Both the position numbers and the translations under genes were made by a program. Below are positions 18,195-25,703 of a DNA stretch of 64,000 nt, one piece after another (position 1 is the first letter of the stretch; every line of letters starts with the position of its first letter). The stretch spans positions 1-64,000 of the forward strand of contig NZ_JAHTKU010000002.1 in the NCBI RefSeq assembly GCF_019192965.1, read 5' to 3'. This stretch comes from Nocardioides daeguensis. Lineage in GTDB: Bacteria > Actinomycetota > Actinomycetes > Propionibacteriales > Nocardioidaceae. Under the pieces are notes generated by a model. It saw nothing but the letters and a program-made list of their open reading frames with translations, ran no database searches and had not been told where the DNA came from.

Positions 18195-18722
18195 TCACTG
18201 AACGGTGGCGGGCACGCCGTCGGTGGCGGGCTTCACCTTCTGCTTGACCGGCGGCGGGTCGAGGAACGAGGGACGCTGCGGGCCGGGCTGCTCCAGCGGG
18301 AGCCGGTCCGCCCCGGTGGCGGGCTGGGGGTCGCCGCTGATCTCGCCGGAGCCGAGGTGCAGGACACCGGCGGCGGTGCTCGGCGTCACCATGCCGAGCT
18401 TCTCGGCGGCGGCGGCGACGTGGGCCGGGTCGTTGAGCGACTGGAGATCCATCTCCAGCGCCTCCTGCTGAGCGCCGAGGTCGGTGGCCTGCTTGCGCAG
18501 GGCGGTCTCGCGGAAGGAGGCCTGCTGCATCGAGGTGTTGAACATGAGCAGGCCGATCACGCCACCGAGCAGGATCACGCTGACGAACGTCACGAACGGC
18601 ACCCGGGGGGCGCGGGTGCGCCGCCGCGGTACGACGGTCAGCCGGGCCCGCTCCAGGGCCGCCTGCGCGATGCGTGGGGCGACGTACGGGAGCCGGTTGC
18701 GCACAGGTGAGGTGGAGGACAT
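18195..18722 (-). CDS. FtsL-like divisome protein
   Basis: Bitopic protein, 175 residues: basic cytoplasmic N terminus with TRAPRVPF, one transmembrane helix (about residues 43-61, VTFVSVILLGGVIGLLMFN), then a short coiled coil (SFRETALRKQATDLGAQQEALEMDLQSLND) and a proline-rich tail. Position between rsmH and ftsI, topology and the coiled coil match FtsL; sequence conservation in this family is always low, hence moderate confidence in the name. Its ATG shares one base with the rsmH stop (TGATG), so translation is coupled. Confidence 0.8.
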   Translation of the reverse strand: MSSTSPVRNRLPYVAPRIAQAALERARLTVVPRRRTRAPRVPFVTFVSVILLGGVIGLLMFNTSMQQASFRETALRKQATDLGAQQEALEMDLQSLNDPAHVAAAAEKLGMVTPSTAAGVLHLGSGEISGDPQPATGADRLPLEQPGPQRPSFLDPPPVKQKVKPATDGVPATVQ

Positions 18723-19708
18723 CAGACGGCTCCCTTGCCAGTGGATGTGCTGCTCGGACGGTGGTCGGCACGGATGCGCTCGATCGCGCGGAGTCGGACG
18801 GAGGCGGCCCGCGGGTTCTCCTCGACCTCCGCGGGGGTGGCCTGCTCGGCGCCGCGGGTGACGAGCCGGTACGACGGCTCCGCGCCCTCGGGCACGAACG
18901 GCAGGTCCTCGGGGACGTCGAGCCGGGTCGCCGCGGCGAAGGTCCGCTTGACCAGCCGGTCCTCCAGCGAGTGGTAGGACTCGACGACCACGCGACCGCC
19001 GACGCCGATCACCTCGACCGCCGCGGGCATCGCCCGCTCCAGCACCCGCAGCTCGTCGTTGACCTCCATCCGCAGCGCCTGGAACGTGCGCTTCGCGGGG
19101 TGGCCGCCGGTACGGCGGGCGGGGGCCGGGATCACCTGGTAGAGCAGCTCGACGAGACGGGCCGAGCTCGTGAACGGCTCCACCTGGCGCTCACGGACGA
19201 CGGCGTCGGCGATCCGGCGCGCCATCTTCTCCTCGCCGTACTCCCGCAGGACGCGGGCCAGGTCGGCGGCGCTGTAGGTGTTGAGGACGTCCGCCGCGGT
19301 CGGGCCGGTGTCCCCCATCCGCATGTCGAGGGGCGCGTCGACGGCGTAGGCGAAGCCTCGCTCCGGCAGGTCGAGCTGCATCGAGGAGACCCCGAGGTCG
19401 AACAGGACACCGGCCACCTCGTCGAGACCCTGGTCCGCGACGACGTCGGCGATCTCGTCGTAGACGGCCTGGACTCCGACGAACCGGTCGCCGTACGGCG
19501 CCAGCCGCTCGCGGCTCATCGCGAGCGCCCGTGGGTCGCGGTCGATGCCGATCACCCGGGCCTGGGGGCAGCGCTCGAGGACCGCCTCGCTGTGGCCACC
19601 GAGGCCGAGCGTGCAGTCCACGAGGACGGCGCCCTCGTGGTCGAGCGCGGGCGCGAGGAGGGAGACGACCCGGTCCAGCAGGACGGGGACGTGGCGGGGG
19701 CCGCTCAT
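18722..19708 (-). CDS. rsmH: 16S rRNA (cytosine1402-N4)-methyltransferase RsmH (MraW)
   Basis: SAM-dependent methyltransferase acting on C1402 of 16S rRNA in the P site; 328 residues. Motifs are the family start [14 protein letters not shown], the SAM loop [36 protein letters not shown], and the C-terminal [17 protein letters not shown]. The ATG lies one base after the stop of the small membrane ORF 19710-19862, so it is probably translated by coupling to it. Confidence 0.97.
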   Translation of the reverse strand: MSGPRHVPVLLDRVVSLLAPALDHEGAVLVDCTLGLGGHSEAVLERCPQARVIGIDRDPRALAMSRERLAPYGDRFVGVQAVYDEIADVVADQGLDEVAGVLFDLGVSSMQLDLPERGFAYAVDAPLDMRMGDTGPTAADVLNTYSAADLARVLREYGEEKMARRIADAVVRERQVEPFTSSARLVELLYQVIPAPARRTGGHPAKRTFQALRMEVNDELRVLERAMPAAVEVIGVGGRVVVESYHSLEDRLVKRTFAAATRLDVPEDLPFVPEGAEPSYRLVTRGAEQATPAEVEENPRAASVRLRAIERIRADHRPSSTSTGKGAV

Positions 19709-19709
19709 G

Positions 19710-19862
19710 TCAGCGCCCCGCGAGGTGGGTCAGGACGAGCAGGAGTGCGCACCCGACCGAGAGCGACGCGGAGAAGGCCATCAACGTGACGGCATCGCGC
19801 GCCTGCTCACGGACGCGGCGCGCACCGGTGACCTCCGGTGGCTGCGTGCGAACGACGCTCAT
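19710..19862 (-). CDS. Small single-helix membrane protein between mraZ and rsmH
   Basis: A 50-residue reading frame starting [17 protein letters not shown], then a charged segment (REQARDAV) and one strong hydrophobic helix (about residues 26-46, [18 protein letters not shown]), ending HLAGR. A ribosome site GAGGGG lies about eight bases before the ATG. The stop is one base before the rsmH ATG. Short N-in membrane proteins can occur upstream of rsmH in actinobacteria, but I do not recognise a named family. Being coupled to the division operon, a divisome or wall role is a reasonable guess, not shown. Confidence 0.7.
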   Translation of the reverse strand: MSVVRTQPPEVTGARRVREQARDAVTLMAFSASLSVGCALLLVLTHLAGR

Positions 19863-20163
19863 GCTCTCGACCCCTCGACCCTGGGAATTGGCTGTGCTGC
19901 TGGAAATGGCGAGATCCGCAGAGCCAGGTCACGGCCCGCTCCCATCCCGGTGTTCGGGGTGCCGTCTGGTGCCGGGGAAGGTGCCCCAGAAGGCGGTGGT
20001 TCGCCTGTCGCCTGTGGCCGGGGAAGGTGCTACAGGAGTCAGGATCAGGGAGCGGGAACGGGCCGAGACCTCGTCCTGCGGATCCGCTGTTGTGTTGTCA
20101 GTGGTGGTGCTGCTGTGTTGCGGGTGCTGCTGACCTGGTGCTGCTGGTCTGGTGCTGCGGCGG
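19863..20163. other. Gene-free stretch between mraZ and the small membrane ORF
   Basis: About 300 bases with no plausible gene on either strand. It contains a 14-base perfect direct repeat (GCCGGGGAAGGTGC at 19971-19984 and 20017-20030, 46 apart), and a CTGCTG/TGGTGCTG-rich stretch toward mraZ (20100-20160). On the coding (minus) strand it could be a long leader for the small ORF-rsmH transcripts; no terminator with a T tract is visible. Confidence 0.5.
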
Positions 20164-20586
20164 CTAGTCGTCGTCCTCGTCGAGGTCGGCGAACTCCTCC
20201 AGCGCCTCGAGCTGGAACTCGCGCCAGGCGGCGGGGTTCCAGATCTCCAGGCGGTCCCGGACCCCGATCACGACGACGTCGCGCTCGAGGCCGGCGTACT
20301 CACGCAGGTGGGCCGGGATGCCGATCCGGCCCTGCTTGTCGGGGGTGCTCTCGTCGCCGCCGGCGAAGAGCACCCGGGCGTAGCGCCGGGCGGCGCGGTT
20401 GGTCATCGGCCGGGCGGCTTGCCGCTCGGCCTCCTCGGCGAAGACATCGGTCGGCCAGACGACGAGGCACTTGTCCTGTCCCTGTGTGACCACGAGGCCC
20501 TCCGCCAGCCGATCCCTGAACTTCGCCGGGAGGAAGAGGCGGCCCTTGTCGTCGAGCTTCGGGGTGTAGGTGCCCATGAAGAGCAT
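20164..20586 (-). CDS. mraZ: Transcriptional regulator MraZ
   Basis: 140-residue DNA-binding protein, two tandem SpoVT/AbrB-like swapped-hairpin domains. Domain 1 contains DDKGRLFLPAKFRDRL; domain 2 contains DKQGRIGIPAHLREYAGL, the two DxxGR repeats of the family. MraZ forms ring oligomers and regulates its own dcw operon. The ATG at 20586 gives the usual short N terminus (MLFMGTYTPKLD) and follows a GGGGGTGG site; the in-frame upstream extension reads through the operator and promoter, so it is not translated. The acidic tail (FADLDEDDD) is as in other actinobacterial members. Confidence 0.95.
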   Translation of the reverse strand: MLFMGTYTPKLDDKGRLFLPAKFRDRLAEGLVVTQGQDKCLVVWPTDVFAEEAERQAARPMTNRAARRYARVLFAGGDESTPDKQGRIGIPAHLREYAGLERDVVVIGVRDRLEIWNPAAWREFQLEALEEFADLDEDDD

Positions 20587-20624
20587 CGGGCCACCCCCAG
20601 CCGTCCCACCGGACTCCGCCATTC

Positions 20625-20660
20625 CTCCACTTTCCCCCACAGTACTCCACTTTCCCCCAC
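20625..20660 (-). promoter_or_regulatory. MraZ box direct repeats (autoregulatory operator)
   Basis: Two identical 16-base units, GTGGGGGAAAGTGGAG read on the minus strand, at 20625-20640 and 20645-20660, spaced 20 bases (two helical turns). Degenerate copies continue upstream (GTGG at 20667-20670, GAAAGTGG at 20678-20685). Tandem G-rich repeats of this kind are the known MraZ target in several phyla. Confidence 0.8.
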
Positions 20661-20666
20661 CGTCAA
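20639..20666 (-). promoter_or_regulatory. mraZ/dcw promoter overlapping the operator
   Basis: -35 TTGACG (20661-20666) and -10 TACTGT (20639-20644), spacer 16. The operator repeats fill the spacer and flank the -10, so MraZ binding should block RNA polymerase. Predicted leader about 45 bases. Confidence 0.6.
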
Positions 20667-20846
20667 CCACCGACGCACCACTTTCGGCGGCGTGGCGCAC
20701 CACCGCGCGCCTCAAAACCGCAGGTCAGCGCCCGGGGAGCGCCGGTGGAGCGAAGTGGAGCGCCCGCCCGTGGCGCGGGCTGCTCGACGGGCCCGACCGG
20801 GCCGACGTCTCGCTGCGGAGTGCTGCCGCGGTTCCCACCGCAGCCG

Positions 20847-20852
20847 TAGGGT
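20847..20852 (+). promoter_or_regulatory. Possible -10 box of the moxR operon
   Basis: TAGGGT fits TANNNT and would give a leader of about 38 bases containing the GAGGGAGA ribosome site of moxR. No clear -35. This promoter and the mraZ promoter diverge within the 310-base gap 20587-20896, which otherwise holds no gene. Confidence 0.4.
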
Positions 20853-20896
20853 TGCTCCACTGCAGCGAGGTGGCTGCCGAGAGAGGGAGAAGAGCC

Positions 20897-21862
20897 GTGG
20901 AGTCGCCGAGCACCGATGTCGACACCGTTGCGCGCGTCGCCGGGCGGATCCAGGCCAACGTCGAGAAGGTGATCGAGGGCAAGGGCGAGGTCGTCTCCGC
21001 CTCGATCGTCGTGCTGCTGGCCGAGGGCCACCTGCTCCTCGAGGACGTCCCCGGTGTCGGCAAGACCATGCTGAGCAAGGCGCTCGCGCGCAGCATCGAC
21101 TCGACCGTGCGCCGGATCCAGTTCACCCCGGACCTGCTGCCGTCCGACATCACGGGGGTGTCGGTCTACAACCAGTCGACCCGCGAGTTCGAGTTCCGGC
21201 CCGGCGGCGTGTTCGCCAACGTGGTCATCGGCGACGAGATCAACCGCGCCTCCCCCAAGACCCAGTCGGCGCTGCTGGAGTGCATGGCCGAGCGACAGGT
21301 GACCGTCGACAACATCACCTACCACCTCGAGTCGCCGTTCATGGTGATCGCGACCCAGAACCCGGTGGAGATGGAGGGCACCTATCCCCTCCCCGAGGCC
21401 CAGCGCGACCGCTTCCTCGCCCGGGTCTCGATCGGCTACCCGGTGCCGGCCGCGGAGATCGCGATGCTGGCCAGCCACGGCGCGGCCAGCCCCCTCGACG
21501 ACCTCGAGCCGGTCACCGACAGCGCCGAGATCCGCAAGATGTGCGCCATCGTCAGCCAGGTGCACGTGTCCGACGTCGTGCAGCGCTACGCCGTCGCCCT
21601 GACCGCTGCCACCCGGCACAGCCCCGAGCTGGTGCTCGGCGCCTCGCCACGCGCCACGCTCCACCTGGTCCGGGCCGCCAAGGCCCGCGCAGCCCTGCAC
21701 CGCCGCGACTACGTCCTGCCCGACGACCTGCGGGCCCTCGTGCAGCCGGTGCTCGCCCACCGTCTGCTGCCCAGCGCGGAGGCCGCCATCGGCGGACGGG
21801 ACGTCGCGACCATCCTGGAGGGCATCGCGGCGCAGGTCCCGGTGCCCGAGCCGACGTCCTGA
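20897..21862 (+). CDS. MoxR-family AAA+ ATPase
   Basis: Chaperone-like AAA+ ATPase, 321 residues. Walker A is EDVPGVGKTMLSKAL, Walker B VVIGDEINRASPKTQSALLE, followed by the MoxR insert and ATQNPVEMEGTYPLPEAQRDRF sensor region. MoxR proteins work with a downstream DUF58 protein that carries a VWA-like or related domain, often together with a transglutaminase, exactly the gene order here. The GTG at 20897 is supported by GAGGGAGA seven bases before it; the longer frame upstream crosses the mraZ promoter. The client is unknown. Confidence 0.93.
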   Translation: MESPSTDVDTVARVAGRIQANVEKVIEGKGEVVSASIVVLLAEGHLLLEDVPGVGKTMLSKALARSIDSTVRRIQFTPDLLPSDITGVSVYNQSTREFEFRPGGVFANVVIGDEINRASPKTQSALLECMAERQVTVDNITYHLESPFMVIATQNPVEMEGTYPLPEAQRDRFLARVSIGYPVPAAEIAMLASHGAASPLDDLEPVTDSAEIRKMCAIVSQVHVSDVVQRYAVALTAATRHSPELVLGASPRATLHLVRAAKARAALHRRDYVLPDDLRALVQPVLAHRLLPSAEAAIGGRDVATILEGIAAQVPVPEPTS

Positions 21863-21882
21863 CGGCAGGACCGGGTCAGCCC

Positions 21883-23121
21883 GTGCGCCGGCACCTCTCC
21901 TCCCTCACCCTCCGCGGACGGGCGTTCCTCGCCGCGGGAGGAACGGCGGTCGCCTGCGCGATCGGCTTCGGCCAGCCCGCGCTGACCCGGGTCGGCGTCC
22001 TGGTGATGGCGCTGCCGCTGCTCGCGGCGCTCGTGGTGAGCCGGCGCAAGCACGACCCGACGGTGAGCCGCACCGTGTGGCCACGCCTGCTCCGCGCCGG
22101 GGAGACCGCGCGGATCGACCTCACCATCGCCAGCGACCGCAAGCGCTCCGACGGCGCCCTGCTCGTCGAGGACACCCTCCCCTACGCCCTCGGCGGGCGG
22201 GCACGGTTCGTGCTGCAGGCCCTGGGCAGCGAGTGGGAGCGCACGGTGTCCTACCCCGTCCGCTCCGACATCCGGGGGCGGTACGTCGTCGGGCCGGTCG
22301 TCGCCCGGCTGGCCGACCCGTTCGGGCTGGTCGAGCGACGCCGCGCGATCGGCGGGACCGCCCAGCTGACCGTCACCCCGCGCGTCGTACCGCTTCCCGC
22401 CATCCCGCTGACCGGCGGCTGGCAGGGCGCGGGCGAGCACCGGCCACAGGCGTTCGCGTCCGGGTCGGCCGAGGACGTCAGCGTGCGGGAGTACCGTCGT
22501 GGCGACGACCTGCGCCGGGTGCACTGGCGCAGCTCGGCCCGTATCGGCGAGCTGATGGTGCGGCGCGAGGAGCAGCCCTGGGAGGCGCACGCCACCGTCC
22601 TGCTCGACAACCGGCGCCTCGCGCATCGCGGCCAGGGCCCGGCCTCAAGCCTCGAGGCGGCCGTGATCGCCGCCGCCTCCGTCGTCGTCCACCTCGAGCA
22701 GCACGGGTACGCCGTCCAGCTGTGCACCGCCGACGGGATCGGCGGCGTCGGCGGCCCGGGCACCCTCGGCGCCGAGCAGGCCCTCGAGCACCTGGCCGTG
22801 CTCGAGATGTCGCCCCGCTCCACCCTCCACATCACCTGGTCCGGCGAGCAGGCCCGCGGCGGCGTCGTGGTCGCGGTCCTGGGCGGCTTCCTGCCCGACG
22901 ACAACGCGGCACTGCGCCGGATCCGGCACGACGCCGGCGCCGCCCTGGCGCTCGTGCTCGACGTCGACCAGTGGTCGCCGAGCCGCGCCGGGCTGGGCGC
23001 CGCGGCCGCCGCACCGGTGACCTCGCTCGCGTGGCGCGCCACGGCGCTCGGCCCCCGCGACCACCTCGACGCCGCCTGGCGCGAACTCGGCCAGGCGCCC
23101 GTACGCGGAGGCGCCCGCTGA
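21883..23121 (+). CDS. DUF58 domain protein
   Basis: 412 residues. Two N-terminal membrane helices (about residues 14-50), then a beta-rich region and the DUF58 core: AFASGSAEDVSVREYRRGDDLRRVHWRSSARIGELMVR, the signature of the family, around residues 190-230, followed by an alpha/beta region resembling a VWA fold. Partner of the upstream MoxR ATPase (20-base gap) and of the downstream transglutaminase, whose ATG shares a base with this stop. GTG start chosen because it begins at the first membrane-helix region; the ribosome site is weak, so coupling to moxR is likely. Confidence 0.88.
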   Translation: MRRHLSSLTLRGRAFLAAGGTAVACAIGFGQPALTRVGVLVMALPLLAALVVSRRKHDPTVSRTVWPRLLRAGETARIDLTIASDRKRSDGALLVEDTLPYALGGRARFVLQALGSEWERTVSYPVRSDIRGRYVVGPVVARLADPFGLVERRRAIGGTAQLTVTPRVVPLPAIPLTGGWQGAGEHRPQAFASGSAEDVSVREYRRGDDLRRVHWRSSARIGELMVRREEQPWEAHATVLLDNRRLAHRGQGPASSLEAAVIAAASVVVHLEQHGYAVQLCTADGIGGVGGPGTLGAEQALEHLAVLEMSPRSTLHITWSGEQARGGVVVAVLGGFLPDDNAALRRIRHDAGAALALVLDVDQWSPSRAGLGAAAAAPVTSLAWRATALGPRDHLDAAWRELGQAPVRGGAR

Positions 23122-25472
23122 TGAGCACCGGCAGCATCACCGACCGGCGCGGTCCGTTCGGCCCGCACCTCCTCTTCGGTGTGGTCGCCGTCCTGACGGC
23201 CTGGGCCGCGCTGATCGCGTGGGGCGGCTTCGTCGACGACCCGGGCAGCTACCTGCGTCCGCTCGCCGTCCTCGGCGCGCTGTTGGCGCTCAGCGGTGCA
23301 CTGCTCCGGTGGAGCGGGATCCCACGCTGGCTGACCGCGCTCGCCCAGCTCGCGCTGACCACCTTGTTCGTGTCGCAACACATCACCGGGTCGCTGCTCC
23401 CGGTGGGCGGCACGGCCGGCGAGCTGTGGCAGGCGCTCGAGACCTCGGTCCGGACCTCACGCCGGTACGCCGCGCCGATCGGCGACCAGGTCCCGCCGGT
23501 CTGGCCGCTGCTCGTCGTCGCCGGGGCCGCGGTCCTCGTCCTCGTCGAGATCCTCGCCTGCACCCTGCGCAGGGTCCCCGCCGCCGGGCTCGCCCTGCTC
23601 GCCGCCTACGCCCTGCCCAGCGGCGTGCTCGACGACGGCCCGGACGCGGCCAGCTTCGTCGGCGCCGCCGCCGGGTTCATCGTCCTGCTCCACCTCGACT
23701 CCCGCGATCACCTGCTGCGCTGGGGCCGCTCGGTCGGCCCCGACCAGGACACCCTGTGGCGCGGCAACCCGTTGCGCGAGGCGATGCGTGCGGGCGCCGG
23801 CCGGATCGGCGTCACGGCCACCGCGCTCGCGCTCCTCGTCCCTGCCGTGCTGCCGACGGTCGGCGTCGACCTGCTCGACCTCGGCACCGGCAGCGGCAAC
23901 GGCGACATCCGGATCCGCAAGCCGGTCGCCGACATGCGCCGTGACCTGGAGCGCGGCGAGGACGTGCCGCTGGTCGAGGTCCTCACCGACGACCCCGCGC
24001 CGTCGTACCTGCGGATCTCGGTGCTCAACCGCTACACGGGCGACGAGTGGAGCAGTGGCGACCGCGACGTGGCGCGCGACGACCGCGCCGACGGGCAGGT
24101 CCCCCTCCCCCGCGGGCTCTCCGACGAGGTGCCGCGCACCACCTACGACTACGACGTGTCGATCAGCGAGGACCTCGACTCCACCTGGCTGCCGACTCAG
24201 TACCCCGTGTCCGCGATCGACGCTCCCGGCGACTGGCGCTTCGACCCGGCGACCATGGACTTCCTGGCTGCCGACGGCGGACTCGACACCCGCGGCATCA
24301 GCTACACGATGAAGTCGCTGTCGCTCGACTTCGGCACCGACCGCGCGTTCTTCCGCAACTCCGGAGCGGGCGACACCTCCGAGGAGGTGCGGCGCCTCCC
24401 GACCACGGTGCCGCCGATCGTGCGCAACCTCGCGCGCGAGGTGAGCGCCGGTGGGACCACCGACTACGAGCGGGCGCTGTTGCTGCAGCGCTGGTTCCGG
24501 CAGGACGGCGGGTTCACCTACGACCTGCGCCAGGCGCCGAAGGGAACCGGGAACCAGACCCTGGCCGGCTTCCTGGCCCGCGACGGCCGCGTCGGCTACT
24601 GCGAGCAGTTCGCCTCCGCGATGGCCGTGATGGCACGGGTGCTCGGCATCCCGTCCCGGGTCGCGGTCGGCTTCCTCCAGCCCGACCCGGTCGGCAAGCG
24701 CCGCTGGGTGTACAGCAGCCACGACCTGCACGCCTGGCCCGAGCTCTACTTCGAGGGCTCCGGCTGGGTCCGCTTCGAACCCACTCCCGCGGGCCGCGTC
24801 GAGGACGTTCCTCCCTACACCCGGGTCGCCGTCGCCGGCGGCAGCGACGACCCGCGCGGTGGGCCGACCGCCGCGAGCTCGGCGACCTCCGGCGGCACCG
24901 GCACGGCCGGGCCCAGCGCTGGACCGAACCGGCGACCGGAGATCGAGCGCGACACCGGCTCGACCACCAGCGCCGACGAGGGCGGGCTGCCGCTGCCACT
25001 GCTGATCGGCGGCGGTGCCCTGCTCCTGCTGCTCGTGGCCGGCATCGCCGCGCTCGGCGGTCCGAGTGCCGTGCGGGCCCGTGAGCGCCGGACCCGTCTG
25101 GCGGGGACGCCCGACGACGTCTGGCGCGAGGTGCGCGCCACCGCCGTCGACCTGGGCCTGGCCTGGCCGGCCGGCCGCTCGCCACGCGAGGCGGGCGCCT
25201 TCCTGCTCGACCACCTCGCCGTCCCGACCGACCGGCCCGCCGAGCGGCCGCGCACCGGCGCCGAGGCCGCGCCGGAAGCCGCCGACGCGCTCGAGCGACT
25301 GGTTCTCGCGGTCGAGCGGTCTCGCTACGCGCGGCCGGGGTCGGTGGCAACCCTCGAGCGGACCTCGGCCACCGAGGACGGTGCGCTCGTCGTCGCGGCA
25401 CTCCAGGCCGGGGTCACGCCACGTGCACGGCGGCGGGCGCGGTGGATCCCGCTCTCGGTCTGGCGGCGCTGA
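23121..25472 (+). CDS. Membrane-anchored transglutaminase-like protein (TgpA type)
   Basis: 783 residues. The N-terminal DUF3488-like part has about six membrane helices (residues 15-250). An extracytoplasmic region follows, with a transglutaminase-like core: Cys in GRVGYCEQFASAMAVMA, His in SSHDLHAWPELYF, and the third site in GWVRFEPTP. A Gly/Ser/Thr linker leads to another helix (LPLPLLIGGGALLLLLV) and a cytoplasmic DUF4129-like tail. Members of this group are predicted extracellular peptidases or amidases acting near the envelope. It overlaps the DUF58 stop (TGATG). Confidence 0.88.
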   Translation: MSTGSITDRRGPFGPHLLFGVVAVLTAWAALIAWGGFVDDPGSYLRPLAVLGALLALSGALLRWSGIPRWLTALAQLALTTLFVSQHITGSLLPVGGTAGELWQALETSVRTSRRYAAPIGDQVPPVWPLLVVAGAAVLVLVEILACTLRRVPAAGLALLAAYALPSGVLDDGPDAASFVGAAAGFIVLLHLDSRDHLLRWGRSVGPDQDTLWRGNPLREAMRAGAGRIGVTATALALLVPAVLPTVGVDLLDLGTGSGNGDIRIRKPVADMRRDLERGEDVPLVEVLTDDPAPSYLRISVLNRYTGDEWSSGDRDVARDDRADGQVPLPRGLSDEVPRTTYDYDVSISEDLDSTWLPTQYPVSAIDAPGDWRFDPATMDFLAADGGLDTRGISYTMKSLSLDFGTDRAFFRNSGAGDTSEEVRRLPTTVPPIVRNLAREVSAGGTTDYERALLLQRWFRQDGGFTYDLRQAPKGTGNQTLAGFLARDGRVGYCEQFASAMAVMARVLGIPSRVAVGFLQPDPVGKRRWVYSSHDLHAWPELYFEGSGWVRFEPTPAGRVEDVPPYTRVAVAGGSDDPRGGPTAASSATSGGTGTAGPSAGPNRRPEIERDTGSTTSADEGGLPLPLLIGGGALLLLLVAGIAALGGPSAVRARERRTRLAGTPDDVWREVRATAVDLGLAWPAGRSPREAGAFLLDHLAVPTDRPAERPRTGAEAAPEAADALERLVLAVERSRYARPGSVATLERTSATEDGALVVAALQAGVTPRARRRARWIPLSVWRR

Positions 25473-25703
25473 GCGGTGCTCGGCCGCGGTCACCGCCGCA
25501 CTCGACGCCGCCACCCTCGTGAGCGGAGGACCCCGCCGCTGATCTCGGCCGGCTCCTGACCGACGACCGGGGCGCCGTCGCCCGCTCCCGGGAGGGGGCA
25601 GCTGCAGTGCCCGGCTTGACTGCCGTCGTACGCCGGCGACCGGCGGCCGGACGTGCCGATGTCCCCGCAGCCTGCTGGTCCTGCGGGGTTCGGGGCGGAG
25701 TGG
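25473..25703. terminator. Convergent intergenic region with hairpin
   Basis: Between convergent tgpA-like and DUF222-HNH genes. A perfect 8-bp hairpin CCCCGCAG / CTGCGGGG (25663-25670, 25681-25688, 10-base loop) sits just beyond the HNH stop. It lacks a T tract. I see no gene here. Confidence 0.45.

Noticed and set aside
20587-20715. Longer MraZ with 43 extra N-terminal residues
   Set aside because: The extra codons lie over the promoter and MraZ boxes; MraZ proteins start a few residues before the GRLFLP motif.
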